Assembly: GCF_900447535.1 (NCBI RefSeq)
Contig: NZ_UFXX01000001.1
Span: forward strand, 1,240,001-1,304,000
Direction: 5' to 3'
Length of the DNA: 64,000 nucleotides
Source: Dermacoccus nishinomiyaensis
GTDB taxonomy: Bacteria; Actinomycetota; Actinomycetes; Actinomycetales; Dermatophilaceae
The notes beneath the pieces were generated by a model that was not told where the DNA came from, did not search any database, and was given only the letters and a program-made list of their open reading frames with translations. Of the stretch, positions 54,206 to 63,558 are shown piece by piece (within the stretch, counting starts at the first letter, position 1; each line of letters begins with the position of its first letter). A program made the translations under genes and the position numbers.

Positions 54206-55087
54206 TCAAGCGTCGCGTCGCGGGACGACGATCATCGGCACGGGCAGCGACGAGAGCATGCGCGTCGCAGCGGAGCCGAGGAAGGTGCGTCGGTTCTGCG
54301 CGAGCCGGGACGAGCCGACGCACAGCGCCGTGCGCTCGTCCCAGTCGATCTTCTTGACGGCCTGCTTGAGCGAGCGGCCCTGACCGACGACGGTCGTGAC
54401 CTCCGCGCGGTCACCGACGCGCTTGGCTGCGTCGGCGAGCACGCGCTCGGCCTCATCGAAGCCGTCGACGTGGAACTGCTTGTCCTGCTTGAGCGAGACG
54501 AGCGAGATGAGCTGCAGCGGCAGGCCGACGCGCTTGATCGCGTCTGCGGCCTCGATGGCGACCTGGTGCGCGCCGGGGCGCGGGCCGATGGCGGCGGACA
54601 GCGACGAGAGCGAGTCGAACTTCACCTTGCGGTAGTTGCGCGGCGCCATGGCGATCGGGACGGGGCTCGAGTGCAGCAGGCCGCCGACGATGGCGTTCGT
54701 CGCGACGGGCTGACCCGCGCCCGAACCGGCACCGATGACGATGGCCTGCGAGCCAAGCTGCTCGGCTGCGGCGAGGATGCCCTGCGTGATCGACTCGCCG
54801 TAGACGACGTGCGTCTCGACCTCGACGCCCTCGCCCACCGACTTCGCGGCCGTCTTCAGCCAGCCGGCCGCCTCGCGTCCGACCTCCTGCTCGAAGGTGC
54901 GGTCGCCCGCGGTGACGGTGAAACCGTTCGTCTGCTGGAAGACGACGTACACGATGTCGAGCTTCGCCTCGAAGGTGCGCGCGAGCACGGCGCCGAGCTT
55001 GAGGGCGTCCTCCGAACGCTTGTCCCCACCCCAGGCCACGAGGTAGCGCGTGCCAGGAGTCGTCACTGCAGGTGTGTTCTCTGTCAT
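54206..55087 (-). CDS. Universal stress protein, two UspA domains
   Basis: Tandem UspA protein of 293 residues. Domain 1 starts YLVAWGGDKRSEDALKLG and ends with VIGAGSGAGQPVATNAIVGGLLHSSPVPIAMAPR, an ATP-loop-like G-x2-G-x9-GS pattern; domain 2 closes with CVGSSRLAQNRRTFLGSAATRMLSSLPVPMIVVPR. Likely a stress or dormancy protein in the cytoplasm. Its promoter is well placed: TAGATT (55094-55099) ends 6 nt before the ATG, and 19-bp repeats lie just upstream of the expected -35, suggesting regulator binding. Confidence 0.88.
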   Translation of the reverse strand: MTENTPAVTTPGTRYLVAWGGDKRSEDALKLGAVLARTFEAKLDIVYVVFQQTNGFTVTAGDRTFEQEVGREAAGWLKTAAKSVGEGVEVETHVVYGESITQGILAAAEQLGSQAIVIGAGSGAGQPVATNAIVGGLLHSSPVPIAMAPRNYRKVKFDSLSSLSAAIGPRPGAHQVAIEAADAIKRVGLPLQLISLVSLKQDKQFHVDGFDEAERVLADAAKRVGDRAEVTTVVGQGRSLKQAVKKIDWDERTALCVGSSRLAQNRRTFLGSAATRMLSSLPVPMIVVPRRDA

Positions 55088-55093
55088 ACGTCA

Positions 55094-55099
55094 AATCTA
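55094..55099 (-). promoter_or_regulatory. -10 hexamer TAGATT of the universal stress protein gene
   Basis: TAGATT on the minus strand, 6 nt before the ATG at 55087. A -35 would fall near 55117-55122, immediately beside the repeat array. Confidence 0.55.
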
Positions 55100-55125
55100 C
55101 CTGCCCCGATGCCGTGCCATCAGCG

Positions 55126-55200
55126 CCGCGATACGAATGTGACCGAAACTCGCAAGGGTGGACGAAAATCGCAGAAGGGGACGGGAACCGCAGAGGGGAC
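55126..55200 (-). repeat. 19-bp tandem repeat upstream of the universal stress protein gene
   Basis: On the minus strand units read GTCCCCTCTGCGGTTCCC (55200-55183, 18 nt), GTCCCCTTCTGCGATTTTC (55182-55164), GTCCACCCTTGCGAGTTTC (55163-55145) and a degenerate fourth (55144-55126). Same consensus and orientation relative to the downstream gene as 5819-5907. Confidence 0.75.
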
Positions 55201-55204
55201 GCGC

Positions 55205-55244
55205 GAAACGGGCCGGACACCGTGATCGGTGTCCGGCCCGTTTC
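55205..55244 (-). terminator. clpB terminator
   Basis: Perfect 18-bp arms (55205-55222 and 55227-55244) with a TGAT loop, 38 nt beyond the clpB stop. The arms end in a GTTTC/GAAAC pair, giving a short T-run. Confidence 0.8.
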
Positions 55245-55281
55245 AGTGTGCGGTTCACTGCTCAGGCAGCTGTCGCGACGA

Positions 55282-57942
55282 TCAGCTCTCGACGCCCGCG
55301 TCGGGCTCGACCCTCTCCGACACGATGCGCAGACCCGTCACCGGAGGCTCGACGCCCTCCGGTGCCGTGACGCCATCCGGCAGCTTCAGCGCCGCGCCAC
55401 GTTCGACGTCAATCGTCACCTTCTCGCCGTCGAGCACCTCGCCGGCGAGGAGTGCACGAGCCAGACGGTCGCCGATCTCCTTCTGCACGAGGCGACGCAG
55501 CGGGCGCGCACCGTACGCCGGGTCGTACCCCGTCTCGGCGAGCCACTCGCGCGCGGCCGGCGTCACCTCGAGGGTGATGCGGCGATCGGCGAGCCGCTTG
55601 CTCAGCGACGCGACCTGCAGCTCGACGATGTGCGACAGCTCGTCCCGCGTCAGCGGGTCGAAGATGACGATCTCGTCGAGACGGTTGAGGAACTCGGGCT
55701 TGAACTGCGCGCGCACCGCACCCATGACAGCGCCATGCTTGGCCTCCGGCGCCATCGTCGGGTCGACGAGGAACTGGCTGCCCAGGTTCGACGTCATGAC
55801 GAGGATGACGTTGCGGAAGTCGACCGTGCGGCCCTGCCCGTCCGTCAGGCGCCCGTCGTCGAGCACCTGCAGGAGGATGTCGAACGTCTCCGGGTGCGCC
55901 TTCTCGACCTCGTCGAGCAGCACGACCGAGTACGGGCGACGGCGCACAGCCTCGGTCAGCTGACCGCCCTCTTCGTACCCGACGTAGCCGGGAGGCGAAC
56001 CGATGAGGCGCGCGACGGCGTGACGCTCGGAGTACTCCGACATGTCGATGCGCACCATGGCGCGCTCGTCGTCGAAGAGGAAGTCGGCGAGCGACTTCGC
56101 GAGCTCCGTCTTGCCCACACCCGTCGGGCCGAGGAACAGGAACGAACCGGTCGGACGATCGGGGTCGGCGATGCCGGAGCGCGAACGGCGCACGGCGTCA
56201 CTGACAGCCTCGACCGCGGCCTTCTGACCGATGAGGCGCTCGCCGAGGAAGTCCTCCATGCGCAGCAGCTTCTCGGTCTCGCCCTCGAGCAGACGCCCGG
56301 CGGGGATGCCGGTCCAGCTGGCGATGACCTCGGCGATGTCGTCGGCGGTCACCTCGTCGGAGACCATCGGCGCCTCGCCGCCGGCCTTCGAGGACGTCGC
56401 CTCGGCTGCCTGCGCCTCGTCGAGCTGCTTCTCAAGAGCCGGGATGTCGCCGTAGAGCAACTTCGAGGCGTTGCCGTAGTCACCTTCGCGCTGCAGCTTC
56501 TCAGCCTGCGTGCGCAGGTCGTCGATCTGGGCCTTGAGATCACCGACCTTGTTGAGGCTGGCCTTCTCGGCCTCCCAACGCGCCGTCAGCGCGGCGAGCT
56601 GTTCCTCGGTGTCGGCGCGGTCGGCCCGCAGCTTCGCGAGTCGGTCGCGCGAGGCCGGGTCGGTCTCGCTCTCGAGGTGCAGTTCTTCCATGTTCATGCG
56701 GTCGACGCTGCGGCGTAGCTGGTCGATCTCGACGGGGCTCGAGTCGATCTCCATGCGCAGACGCGACGCGGCCTCGTCGATGAGGTCGATCGCCTTGTCG
56801 GGCAGCTGTCGGCTCGTGATGTAGCGGTCGCTCAACGTCGCAGCGGCGACGAGCGCCTGGTCGGCGATGGCGACCTTGTGGTGCGCCTCGTAGCGCTCCT
56901 TCAGGCCGCGCAGGATCGCGATCGTGTCCTCGACGCTCGGCTCACCGACGAACACCTGCTGGAAACGACGCTCCAGCGCCGGGTCCTTCTCGATGTTCTC
57001 GCGGTACTCGTCGAGCGTCGTCGCACCGACGAGACGCAGCTCGCCGCGCGCGAGCATCGGCTTGAGCATGTTGCCGGCGTCCATCGACGAGTCGCCGCCG
57101 GCACCCGCGCCGACGACGGTGTGGATCTCGTCGATGAACGTGACGATCTCGCCGTCGGAGTTCTTGATCTCCTCGAGGACGGCCTTGAGGCGCTCCTCGA
57201 ACTCGCCGCGGTACTTCGCACCGGCGACCATCGCGCCGAGGTCGAGGGAGATGAGGCGCTTGTCGCGCAGGCTCTCCGGCACGTCCCCGGCGACGATGCG
57301 CTGCGCGAGACCCTCGACGACGGCCGTCTTGCCGACGCCGGGCTCACCGATGAGGACGGGGTTGTTCTTCGTGCGGCGGCTCAGCACCTGCACGACGCGA
57401 CGGATCTCGCTGTCGCGGCCGATGACGGGGTCGAGCTTGCCCTCACGGGCGAGGGCCGTCAGGTCGGTGCCGAACTTCTCGAGCGCCTCGAACGTGCCCT
57501 CGGGCTCGGCGGAGGTGACCTTGCGGCCACCGCGCGTCGCGGGGATCGCCTGTTCGATCGCCTCCGCGTTCAGCGTGGAGAACTTGCCCGTGCGAGCGAG
57601 CGCGAGCAGCAGGTGGTCGGTCGAGGTGAACGCATCCCCCATGGCGCTCATGTCGCTGCGCGCCTTCTCGAGCACGTTGAGCAGCTCGCGGCTCATGCCG
57701 GGCTGGCCCACGCTTGCACCCGAGCTGCTCGGGAACGTGCGCAGGTCGGCCTCGGCCTGCGCGATGACTGCCTGCGGAGTGGTGCCCGTCGCCTCGAGCA
57801 GCGGGCCTGTGGTCGTGTCGGTCTGTTCCGCGAGCGCCTTGAGGAGGTGCGCGGGCTCGATCGAGGGGTTGCCGGCCGACTGCGCGGCCGTCACGGCGGC
57901 GGAGAGGGCCTCCTGCGCCTTCGTTGTCAGTTGAATATCCAC
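55282..57942 (-). CDS. clpB: ATP-dependent chaperone ClpB
   Basis: Hsp100 disaggregase of 886 residues that works with DnaK to rescue aggregates. N-domain from residue 1 ([14 protein letters not shown]), first AAA+ with [11 protein letters not shown] (about 205) and [13 protein letters not shown], coiled middle domain (about 400-540), second AAA+ with [11 protein letters not shown] (about 610) and [13 protein letters not shown]. The GTG at 57942 is firmly chosen by a perfect AAGGAG 7 nt upstream; the frame is open further up but meaningless. A putative promoter and HAIR-like repeat lie upstream. The acidic C-terminus is typical. Confidence 0.97.
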   Translation of the reverse strand: MDIQLTTKAQEALSAAVTAAQSAGNPSIEPAHLLKALAEQTDTTTGPLLEATGTTPQAVIAQAEADLRTFPSSSGASVGQPGMSRELLNVLEKARSDMSAMGDAFTSTDHLLLALARTGKFSTLNAEAIEQAIPATRGGRKVTSAEPEGTFEALEKFGTDLTALAREGKLDPVIGRDSEIRRVVQVLSRRTKNNPVLIGEPGVGKTAVVEGLAQRIVAGDVPESLRDKRLISLDLGAMVAGAKYRGEFEERLKAVLEEIKNSDGEIVTFIDEIHTVVGAGAGGDSSMDAGNMLKPMLARGELRLVGATTLDEYRENIEKDPALERRFQQVFVGEPSVEDTIAILRGLKERYEAHHKVAIADQALVAAATLSDRYITSRQLPDKAIDLIDEAASRLRMEIDSSPVEIDQLRRSVDRMNMEELHLESETDPASRDRLAKLRADRADTEEQLAALTARWEAEKASLNKVGDLKAQIDDLRTQAEKLQREGDYGNASKLLYGDIPALEKQLDEAQAAEATSSKAGGEAPMVSDEVTADDIAEVIASWTGIPAGRLLEGETEKLLRMEDFLGERLIGQKAAVEAVSDAVRRSRSGIADPDRPTGSFLFLGPTGVGKTELAKSLADFLFDDERAMVRIDMSEYSERHAVARLIGSPPGYVGYEEGGQLTEAVRRRPYSVVLLDEVEKAHPETFDILLQVLDDGRLTDGQGRTVDFRNVILVMTSNLGSQFLVDPTMAPEAKHGAVMGAVRAQFKPEFLNRLDEIVIFDPLTRDELSHIVELQVASLSKRLADRRITLEVTPAAREWLAETGYDPAYGARPLRRLVQKEIGDRLARALLAGEVLDGEKVTIDVERGAALKLPDGVTAPEGVEPPVTGLRIVSERVEPDAGVES

Positions 57943-58029
57943 TGCTGACTCCTTGTCGTTGAACGTCTTCTTGCTGCAATGCACGACGTTCGCTGACGGG
58001 CCCGGTGGCTCGACAGCGACCTCACCTTC

Positions 58030-58059
58030 AGTATGGCTGGTCGCGCATCTTCCTGTCAG
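58030..58059 (-). promoter_or_regulatory. Predicted clpB promoter
   Basis: Minus-strand -35 CTGACA (58054-58059), 18-nt spacer, -10 CATACT (58030-58035); start point would be about 80 nt before the clpB GTG. Confidence 0.55.
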
Positions 58060-58075
58060 GTACAACCGCAACAAA

Positions 58076-58096
58076 GTTGCGCGTATTCCACTCAAC
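58076..58096. promoter_or_regulatory. HAIR-like inverted repeat upstream of clpB
   Basis: On the minus strand GTTGAGT-N7-GCGCAAC, matching the 7-7-7 layout and 10 of 14 bases of the HspR-binding HAIR consensus CTTGAGT-N7-ACTCAAG. It lies 17 nt upstream of the predicted -35. HspR control of clpB is known in actinobacteria; here it is only a candidate. Confidence 0.4.
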
Positions 58097-58215
58097 TCAC
58101 GGGTACACACGAAGCTCATGAGTGTGTCCACACGGACGGCCCTCGTTTGATGACGGCGACCTCGAATGCACAACTGAGTGTGCTCAAAAAACGTTTCATC
58201 GCCTGGGGGATCCAC

Positions 58216-58928
58216 ATGACCAGACCCATCTCACGCCGCTCCCTCGCCCGAGGGGCCGCCGGGAGCATCCCCGCCGTCACCGTTGCGGGCGCTGCCCCCG
58301 TGATGGCGGCATCCACCTGTGGCGCCCCCACACCTCGTGTCAGCGGCGGCGTCATCTACGACTGGGGTGATGTCAGCGCATCGACGACGAATCAATCGCT
58401 CAACGTCGGCGCCCCGACATGCGTCGACAACCTGCCCGCCGGCGTGACCGTTGCCAGGTGACCTACGACTACTGGCTCGGGCTGCGCAACGGCCAGACAT
58501 CTTCCGGCCCTGGCATCTTCTGGGTCGGTGACACCACCTCCAACCGCCGGAGTTCCTGTGGCTCGTCCACCTGTTCCTACATGACCTACTCCTACGGCAG
58601 CGCGGGGTGGCAGCCGGTGACCAGCACCTCACGAAGCACGAACATCGCCCACCTCAATGGCACCCCCGCGAGCTGGAATCTTCACTTCGAGTGGCGCGCA
58701 GGAAGCGGGGCAGGCTCGTACAGCCTTGTCACGGGTACGACGTGCCGCAACTTCACCACCGGCCCTTCGGGTCGCTTCATCACGAACTACTCGAACGCCG
58801 TCGCCCCGCTCGGGTGCGGTGTGGCGCAGGGCGGACTCAGCTACGTACAGGACGTCACGGTCACGCTGCCCGACGGCACGACGCTGCCGTGCCAGGTCAA
58901 GTCGCTCGACGCATCGAACACGTGTTGA
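58216..58928 (+). pseudogene. Tat-type secreted protein, disrupted by one frameshift
   Basis: Starts [33 protein letters not shown], a twin-arginine-like leader with an Ala-rich h-region and A-x-A cleavage site; GGGGGA precedes the ATG. The mature part begins TCGAPTPRVSGGVIYDW. The frame ends at 58459-58461 (after GVTVAR), while the next frame continues at once with VTYDYWLGLRNGQTSS to 58928 (ending SLDASNTC). A one-base deletion near 58450-58458 explains this. Mature protein about 200 residues, Ser/Thr/Gly-rich with several Cys; no family recognised. Confidence 0.75.
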
Positions 58929-59080
58929 CGACACCGCTGCGACGCCGAACGCACCGGCCGCTCCGACACCGCGGGCTGCACCTTCTTTCTCCGGGGCGGC
59001 CCGCGTCGTCGTGTCGGCCACCGGACACCGCGTCGCCGCGAGATTTCGGGGTTGTCGTCGCCGGGTGGCACGCTTCATCC

Positions 59081-60919
59081 GTGCGAAGCATCGGCAAGAT
59101 CCTGTCCTCCACCCGCGCGCTGTGGCCGTCGTATCTCGCGATCGTCGTCAGCTCGGTTCTCATCACGGCGACGTCGCTCGTCATGCCGTTCATCATCTCG
59201 GGTGCGACGGACGAGGTGGTCTCCGTCGTCAAGACGGGCGCGAACCCGTCGGGGCACGTCACGACCATCATGTGGTTCGCGGTGGCCCTGCTCGTGGCCG
59301 ACCTCGCGAACACGGCGATCAGCAACATCGGCGGGTACATCGGCGACGTGACGGCGGTGCGGCTGCGCCGCATCCTGTCGACGCGCTACTTCGAGAAGCT
59401 GCTGACGCTGCCGCAGAGCTACTTCGACCGTGAGCTGACGGGCAGGATCATCAACCGCCTCTCGCGGAACATCTCGGAGACGACACAGTTCCTCAACTCG
59501 TTCGCGAACAACTTCCTGCCGATGCTGCTGACGACGTTCGCGGTGCTCGTCATCTCCGCCATCTACTCGTGGCCGCTCGCGCTGCTGCTGCTCATCGTCT
59601 TCCCCGTCTTCATGTACCTGACGACGCTGACGAGCAAGAAGTGGCAGGTGCTCGAGGGCGAGAAGAACAGCCAGTTCGACATCGCCGGCGGACGTTTTGC
59701 CGAGGTCGTCGGGCAGATCCGCGTCGTCAAGAGCTTCGGTCAGGAGCGCCGCGAGCTCACGTCGTTCGACGAGCGGTACGCGAGCACCGTCGCGACGACG
59801 CGCGAGCAGTCGCGCTACTGGCACCTCATGGATGGCGCGCGACGCGGCGCCCTCAACGTCATCTTCTTCGGCGTCTACTCGATCATCTTCGTGCAGACCG
59901 TCGAGGGGCACTTCTCCATCGGTGACATGGTGCTGCTCATCCAACTCGTCAACATGGCGCGTCAGCCCGTCATGATGATGAGCTACCTCATTGACTCGGG
60001 CCAGCGGGCCGTCGCTGGCAGCCGCGACTACTTCCGCGTCCTCGAAGAACGACCAGAGCGGGAGGGCCTCGACCTGCTCGGCGCCGCCGACACCGCGCCG
60101 GGTGCGACGATCGACGCCGCGCGTGCGCGCGCCGCCGCATGCACCGGGTCCGTCATCGAGTTCGATCACGCCTCGTTCGGCTATGACGCCGACCGGGACG
60201 TGCTGAAGGACATCACGCTGGCCGTCGAACGGGGTGAACGTGTCGCGTTCGTCGGCGAGTCCGGCGGCGGCAAGACGACGCTCATCAGCCTCCTGCTCGG
60301 GCTGTACACGGTGCATGACGGGCACCTACGCGTCTTCGGCCGTGACACCGCCGAGACGCCGCTCGACGAGCTGCGCAGCGACTTCGGCGTCGTGTTCCAG
60401 GACGCGTCGCTGTTCAGCGGCACGATTCGCGAGAACATCGCCTACGGCCACCCCGAGGCCACCGACGAGGAGATCCGGGCCGCGGCCGAACGCGCCAACG
60501 CCGACGTGTTCATCCGCCAGTTCCCCGACGGCTACGACACGACGATCGGCGAACGCGGCCTCAAGCTGTCCGGCGGCCAGAAGCAGCGCATCGCCGTGGC
60601 GCGGGCGATGCTCAAGGACGCGCCGATCCTCATCCTCGACGAGGCGACGAGCGCGCTCGACACCAAGTCGGAGCGGCTCGTGCAGGCCGGCCTCGACGAG
60701 CTCATGGAGGGCCGCACGTCCCTCATCATCGCCCACCGCCTGTCGACGATCAGCGCCGTCGACCGCATCGTCACCCTGCGCGACGGACGCATCGACGAGG
60801 TCGGCCCGCCCGCTGAGCTCGCCACCTCCGGCGGCATCTACGCCGAGTTGCTCGCCCTGCAGGCGTCGGGGTCGAAGCGCGACAAGAAGCGCCTCAAGGC
60901 CTACGACATCGCCGGGTGA
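59081..60919 (+). CDS. ABC transporter, fused TM and ATPase (exporter type)
   Basis: Half-transporter of 612 residues working as a dimer. Six-TM exporter domain from residue 1 to about 330 (LPQSYFDRELTGRIINRLSRN coupling helix), then the ATPase with FVGESGGGKTTLISLLLG (Walker A, about 385), signature LSGGQKQRIAVARAMLKD (about 495), Walker B ILILDEATSALD and the His switch IIAHRLSTI. GTG start with CACGCT 6 nt upstream. Substrate (lipid, drug or peptide) not deducible; no partner half is adjacent, so a homodimer is likely. Confidence 0.92.
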   Translation: MRSIGKILSSTRALWPSYLAIVVSSVLITATSLVMPFIISGATDEVVSVVKTGANPSGHVTTIMWFAVALLVADLANTAISNIGGYIGDVTAVRLRRILSTRYFEKLLTLPQSYFDRELTGRIINRLSRNISETTQFLNSFANNFLPMLLTTFAVLVISAIYSWPLALLLLIVFPVFMYLTTLTSKKWQVLEGEKNSQFDIAGGRFAEVVGQIRVVKSFGQERRELTSFDERYASTVATTREQSRYWHLMDGARRGALNVIFFGVYSIIFVQTVEGHFSIGDMVLLIQLVNMARQPVMMMSYLIDSGQRAVAGSRDYFRVLEERPEREGLDLLGAADTAPGATIDAARARAAACTGSVIEFDHASFGYDADRDVLKDITLAVERGERVAFVGESGGGKTTLISLLLGLYTVHDGHLRVFGRDTAETPLDELRSDFGVVFQDASLFSGTIRENIAYGHPEATDEEIRAAAERANADVFIRQFPDGYDTTIGERGLKLSGGQKQRIAVARAMLKDAPILILDEATSALDTKSERLVQAGLDELMEGRTSLIIAHRLSTISAVDRIVTLRDGRIDEVGPPAELATSGGIYAELLALQASGSKRDKKRLKAYDIAG

Positions 60920-60928
60920 GCACCGCCG

Positions 60929-62428
60929 TCAGGACACCTTGGCGCCGGCGCAGCCCTTCGGCCCGTCGAGCGCACCCTTGCGGTAGGCGCGGATGAGGTC
61001 GAAACCGTCGGAGCCACCGACCATGAGCAGTGCCTGGATGGCTTCGTCGAGGTCGCCAGGCGACATCGTGAACGAGCTGGTCTGCGGACGGTTGTGCAGG
61101 ATGACGTCGGCGGAGTAGGCACCCGCGTAGCAGACGCCGCGATCGGCGGCGTCGTCGCCGAGCGGCTTGCCCGAGCGGCTCAGGGCCGCCTTGCCGTACT
61201 GCGCGGCCAGGAGCACGATTGGGCCGAAGTCGCCTGTCTCCCGGTAGATCTCACGCGTGACGTCGTCGTTCCACCCGATCGAGTCGTCGCTCGGGCAGTA
61301 GTACGCGACGGCGTCCGTCACCGTCTCGTCGCCGCACGTGGCCGGCTTCCTCGTCGCGAACGGCGTCAGCTTGCCCATCGGCTTCCACTGCTGACCGTTC
61401 GTCACCTGGGGGTAGGTGTGCTCCCAGTAGTCGTCGAGGTCGTAGGCGCCGCTCTGCATCGCCGACTCGTACGGCAGGTTCCCGCCGCTCGCAGCGTCCG
61501 TGTAGCTCGTGAACGGCAGCTCGGTGACGACGGGCTCCTCGCTCGTGTACGCCTTGCACGCCTTCAGGCCGTCGTCGTAGCCCGTCTGGAAGGAGTTGAC
61601 GCGGTCGAAGCCGTTGCCGTGCGCCTGTTCGGAGCGCGGGTCCTCACCCACCGGGTCCTTCACCGCGAGGATCGCGGCGGCGGCCTGCGTCGGCGTCTCC
61701 GACGAGGCGGCGACGACCTTGTCGTCGATCGCGTGATGGAGCCAGGCGCCGGCGAAGCAGTCGGCCTGCAGCTCCTGCACGACGGGTTTGCCGCGGTAGC
61801 CGAAACGGTGCTGCACCGCGTGCCCGAACTCGTGCGCCATGATGACCTGCGGCGCGATGTCGCCGTAGGCGCTGCGCATGTCGGTGAGCAGGCCCGTCGA
61901 ATCCCAGGCGATCGCCCCGTCCTCGTAGCAGTAGTAGGCATTTCCGGTGACGTCACCGCAGACCGACGGTGAACGGCGTCCCGCCTTGGTGTCGACGGAG
62001 TAGTAGGCCTTGATGGGTGTGAACGCCGAGCCGTAGACCGCTGGCAGCTGCCGACCCCAGTAGCGTTCGAGGTCCGCGACGGCGGCCGTCGCGAGCTTCG
62101 CGGCGTCGCTGCGCCGGTCGCCTCGCACGACGACCTTCGACACATCGATGGGCTGGCTCGAGGTGGACGCCTGCGATCCGGGGGTGCTCGCGGACGGCGA
62201 CGACGCGGCGCCGGTGTGTCCCGAGGTGGTGGCCGAGGCGGGCGCCGAGGTGGGCGCCGAGGAGCCACCGGTCGTGGCGCTCGTGCACCCCGTCACGGCA
62301 AGCGCGGCCGCGACGGTGACGACCGTGCCCCGCATGATGCGGCCGCGCGCGGCTGCGCTTCGCCGTGACGCCGCGTCGGTGCCCGGCAGATCGGCGCGTT
62401 TGGTCGCGCGTCGTGATGTCATCCCCAT
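60929..62428 (-). CDS. YpfJ-like neutral zinc metallopeptidase, lipoprotein
   Basis: Protein of 499 residues. A long basic n-region is followed by a hydrophobic stretch ending LAVTGC (lipobox Cys about 47) and a Ser/Thr/Pro spacer to about 90. Catalytic core: GNAYYCYEDGAIAWDS then MAHEFGHAVQHRFGY with the HEFGH zinc motif (about 195), ELQADCFAGAW supplying a third ligand, and SFQTGYDDGLKAC. A C-terminal extension of about 200 residues with paired Cys is unusual. GGAGGG lies 7 nt before ATG 62428. Substrate unknown. Confidence 0.85.
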   Translation of the reverse strand: MGMTSRRATKRADLPGTDAASRRSAAARGRIMRGTVVTVAAALAVTGCTSATTGGSSAPTSAPASATTSGHTGAASSPSASTPGSQASTSSQPIDVSKVVVRGDRRSDAAKLATAAVADLERYWGRQLPAVYGSAFTPIKAYYSVDTKAGRRSPSVCGDVTGNAYYCYEDGAIAWDSTGLLTDMRSAYGDIAPQVIMAHEFGHAVQHRFGYRGKPVVQELQADCFAGAWLHHAIDDKVVAASSETPTQAAAAILAVKDPVGEDPRSEQAHGNGFDRVNSFQTGYDDGLKACKAYTSEEPVVTELPFTSYTDAASGGNLPYESAMQSGAYDLDDYWEHTYPQVTNGQQWKPMGKLTPFATRKPATCGDETVTDAVAYYCPSDDSIGWNDDVTREIYRETGDFGPIVLLAAQYGKAALSRSGKPLGDDAADRGVCYAGAYSADVILHNRPQTSSFTMSPGDLDEAIQALLMVGGSDGFDLIRAYRKGALDGPKGCAGAKVS

Positions 62429-62625
62429 GGAGCCACCCTCCTGTGTCCGGCGCGCCTCTCGCGCGCGTCGGCAGCCACCCGATGGCCGGCCGATGCGTCG
62501 AGGTTAGCGCGGGGCGGAGAGCCTCCGCGACAGGATCGGATGCGCGTGTGGAGGGTGCTCACCAGCGCCGCCTCGCCCCTGAGCGGCCTCAGAGAACACT
62601 CTGGACGGTCGGTCAATGTCCTCTG

Positions 62626-63428
62626 ATGACCGTTTCCCGCCGCACCGTCGTCCCAGGCACCGCGTGGAGCATCCCCGCCGTCACGATCGCCGCGGCGAGC
62701 CCATCCGGCACAGCCTCGAACACCGCACGCAGCCCTGAGAGCAGGGCGACCATGGATCTCGCCTTCGCCGACCTGCGGACGAAGCAGGGCTCGCTGACGG
62801 TCAACTTCTACCAGTTGGTCCTGAGCGCCAATGGATTCGAGGGCGAATCCTGGCTCAACCTGCGCAACGACAGCGACGTCCCCCTGCGCTTCGCGGCCGA
62901 CCACCCCCTGGCGCCGCGCGTCGACGTCGTCGGGCGCACCGGACCCAAGGACACCGAGCGGGCGGGGACCTGGCCGTCCACCTCGTAGCACACCATCACG
63001 CGCGGTGGCTTCGACAAGACGACGGGAACCCTCACCTACACCTGGACGTTCGTCGGCACTGTCCCGCTTGTGGCAAGGGCGACAACGAGGCGGACTTCTG
63101 ATTCCACTGACAGGACGGCTTCATGTTCAGGGGCCGCATCACGAACGAGATCCGCATCACGCCGTTGATGCCCAACACGCCCCTGCCGCCCACCCTCGAG
63201 CCCATCGCCCTCACGTCCGGGCAGGGCGCTGCGTGCCAGAACTACTACGACGCCAAGGTCGCGGAGTACAACCGATTGGCCCGCACCATTGCCTCATACG
63301 CGGACGGTTCTAGGAACAGCGGCAGCTCCGATCGTCATGGCGACCAGAGCGTCGCGCTCGGGCAGACGGTCGCCTCCAGCGTCATCGGCGACTTCCGCCC
63401 GGCGGGTGCCGTCGACGGTATCTACTGA
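62626..63428 (+). pseudogene. Tat-type secreted protein, multiply disrupted
   Basis: Starts MTVSRRTVVPGTAWSIPAVTIAAASP, a leader very like that of 58216 (SRR...G-A-SIPAVT). The frame runs to TAG at 62986-62988, continues as HTITRGGFDKTTGTLTYTWTFVGTVP, then shifts to CGKGDNEADF, meets two TGAs, and resumes as QDGFMFRGRITNEIRITP to TGA at 63428. Thus one nonsense codon, one frameshift and two further stops interrupt a gene of about 265 codons. CAATGT lies 6 nt before the ATG, so the promoter signature survives. Family unknown. Confidence 0.7.
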
Positions 63429-63447
63429 CGGCTCGGCTCGGCCGGAA

Positions 63448-63489
63448 CGTCAGGAGGGCGGTACCCGATCGGGTACCGCCCTCCTGACG
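63448..63489. terminator. Perfect 42-bp palindrome without loop
   Basis: Arms 63448-63468 and 63469-63489 are exact reverse complements. It lies between the decayed secreted-protein gene and the convergent DUF2382 gene, so a bidirectional terminator is the simplest reading. Confidence 0.7.
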
Positions 63490-63558
63490 CTGCACTGGGC
63501 GCCCACGGAGGCGCTGCTCAGCAGCTTGCCCGGCACGTCATCGCGTGGGGGAAGGTCG

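Noticed and set aside
57943-58215. N-terminal extension of ClpB to 58215.
   Set aside because: The perfect AAGGAG before GTG 57942 and the family start at that point make the extension non-coding promoter DNA.
58450-58461. Programmed frameshift at AGG-TGA-C, similar to the RF2 recoding site.
   Set aside because: Continuing the protein needs a -1 change, whereas the RF2-type event is +1; there is no slippery heptamer, so a simple deletion is more likely.
62986-62988. TAG read through as a recoded amino acid.
   Set aside because: A frameshift and two TGAs follow shortly after, so ordinary gene decay explains it.
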